A DNA stretch of 64,000 bases. Source: Blattamonas nauphoetae (lineage: Eukaryota; Preaxostyla; Oxymonadida). This document shows, piece by piece, positions 63,901-64,000 of this stretch (the stretch's first letter is position 1; each line of letters begins with the position of its first letter). The stretch spans positions 62,001 through 126,000 of the forward strand of contig JARBJD010000069.1 in assembly GCA_033064195.1 (NCBI GenBank), in the 5' to 3' direction. Made by a program: the position numbers and the translations under genes. The notes beneath the pieces are model-generated. The model searched no databases. It saw nothing but the letters and a program-made list of their open reading frames with translations, and was not told the origin of the DNA.

Positions 63901-64000
63901 CAATAATCGCTTTGTCGCATCTGTTGGCAGAGCAACTGTCAGCAAACTGCTCCACAGACTCAACACTTCGTATTTCCCTCCATATTCCAGTGAAGACGAC
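57914..64000 (-). CDS. Giant receptor-like pseudokinase with extracellular super-repeats, N-terminus outside the window
   Basis: Over 1,950 residues and still open at the right edge. The extracellular part is four super-repeats of ~325 residues, each three Ig/IPT-like beta domains (RSVSCVLA, VEVVICGENLP, KKVSVKVLEV; then GSGF and YTLTLSG; then LKVGDPKTVEVWI, PDGEYRLVLK). Next is a parallel-strand region with FPSARQN and LMPCGLSLEVFE as in 732-3368, a membrane helix (WWIPVIISLSCALLVSLVII) with basic stop, and a kinase-like domain with RWMAPEVL, FSLGLVLWELETGSVPFG and DPSQRPTLKTVL. LSPHWVLFDQNDRVSLK replaces the catalytic loop; no HRD or DFG. Right after VPFG (near 58130) one G seems lost, so the last ~75 residues are in another frame (to 57914). 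Confidence 0.85.
60930..64000 (-). repeat. ~975-base tandem super-repeats in the giant receptor gene
   Basis: The landmark ACTGATCGAACTCGAGCTGG occurs near 60935, 61907, 62891 and 63866, i.e. spacings of about 972, 984 and 975 bases. Blocks of 150-200 bases around it are nearly identical between copies, while the middle domains differ more, which suggests ongoing unequal exchange or conversion. Confidence 0.9.

Noticed and set aside
1-64000. rRNA, tRNA, LTR retroelements, LINEs or virus-derived genes
   Set aside because: By eye I found no tRNA-like cloverleaf with B-box, no rRNA motif, no reverse transcriptase, and no capsid or integrase gene. A covariance-model and profile search would be needed to exclude small ones.

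Overview
The window looks like nuclear DNA of an intron-bearing, gene-dense protist. Genes lie on both strands, are close together, and are split by very short GT-AG introns (about 23-52 bases in the clearest cases). All three standard stop codons end frames. Expanded families dominate: receptor-like pseudokinases, coiled-coil/SPRY proteins and armadillo-like helical proteins. From memory this mix suits an anaerobic oxymonad (Preaxostyla, for example a Blattamonas-like flagellate of cockroach gut). That placement is inference and nothing in the window proves it.

Left part (1-21 kb): a membrane pseudokinase (732-3368); an M20-type aminoacyl-histidine dipeptidase (4445-6437); a protein kinase fused to three C-terminal MLLE/PABC domains (6604-8764); a transmembrane coiled-coil/SPRY gene (8974-10374); three armadillo-like genes (10966-12441, 14378-15478, 16634-17581); a broken SPRY copy holding a small inverted-repeat element (13101-14172); a small coiled-coil gene (18418-18807); and a second SPRY gene (19934-21425).

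Mobile cluster (21.8-30.4 kb): an unassigned DDE-like transposase gene; a Tc1/mariner element of DD41D type with both inverted repeats and TA flanks (23773-25084); and a 3.5-kb Mutator-like element (26611-30132) inside a third SPRY gene. The insertion has a perfect 9-base target duplication, and the two halves of the host gene share one reading frame across it.

Middle part (30.8-44 kb): a large helical protein ending in a 19-residue tandem repeat (30794-35329); a multi-exon membrane protein (35550-37512); a near-perfect 743-base inverted duplication carrying two SPRY copies (37452-39830); an SH3 plus three-RRM protein (40123-41214); the C-terminus of a mannose-6-phosphate-receptor/Atg27-like protein (41789-42367); and a probable GPI-anchored surface protein (42667-43755).

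Right part (45-64 kb): four armadillo-like paralogues on the minus strand with duplicated spacers; a decayed kinase/coiled-coil/SPRY gene; a 115-base tandem repeat; a PB1-domain protein (54985-55872); a helical hypothetical protein; and a giant receptor pseudokinase with four ~975-base extracellular super-repeats that runs off the right edge.

Many genes carry a single-base frame break, often in or beside a short homopolymer (31475, about 34545, 58130, 24796, about 49010). This could be base-level assembly error, real decay, or both. It limits how firmly any copy can be called functional.
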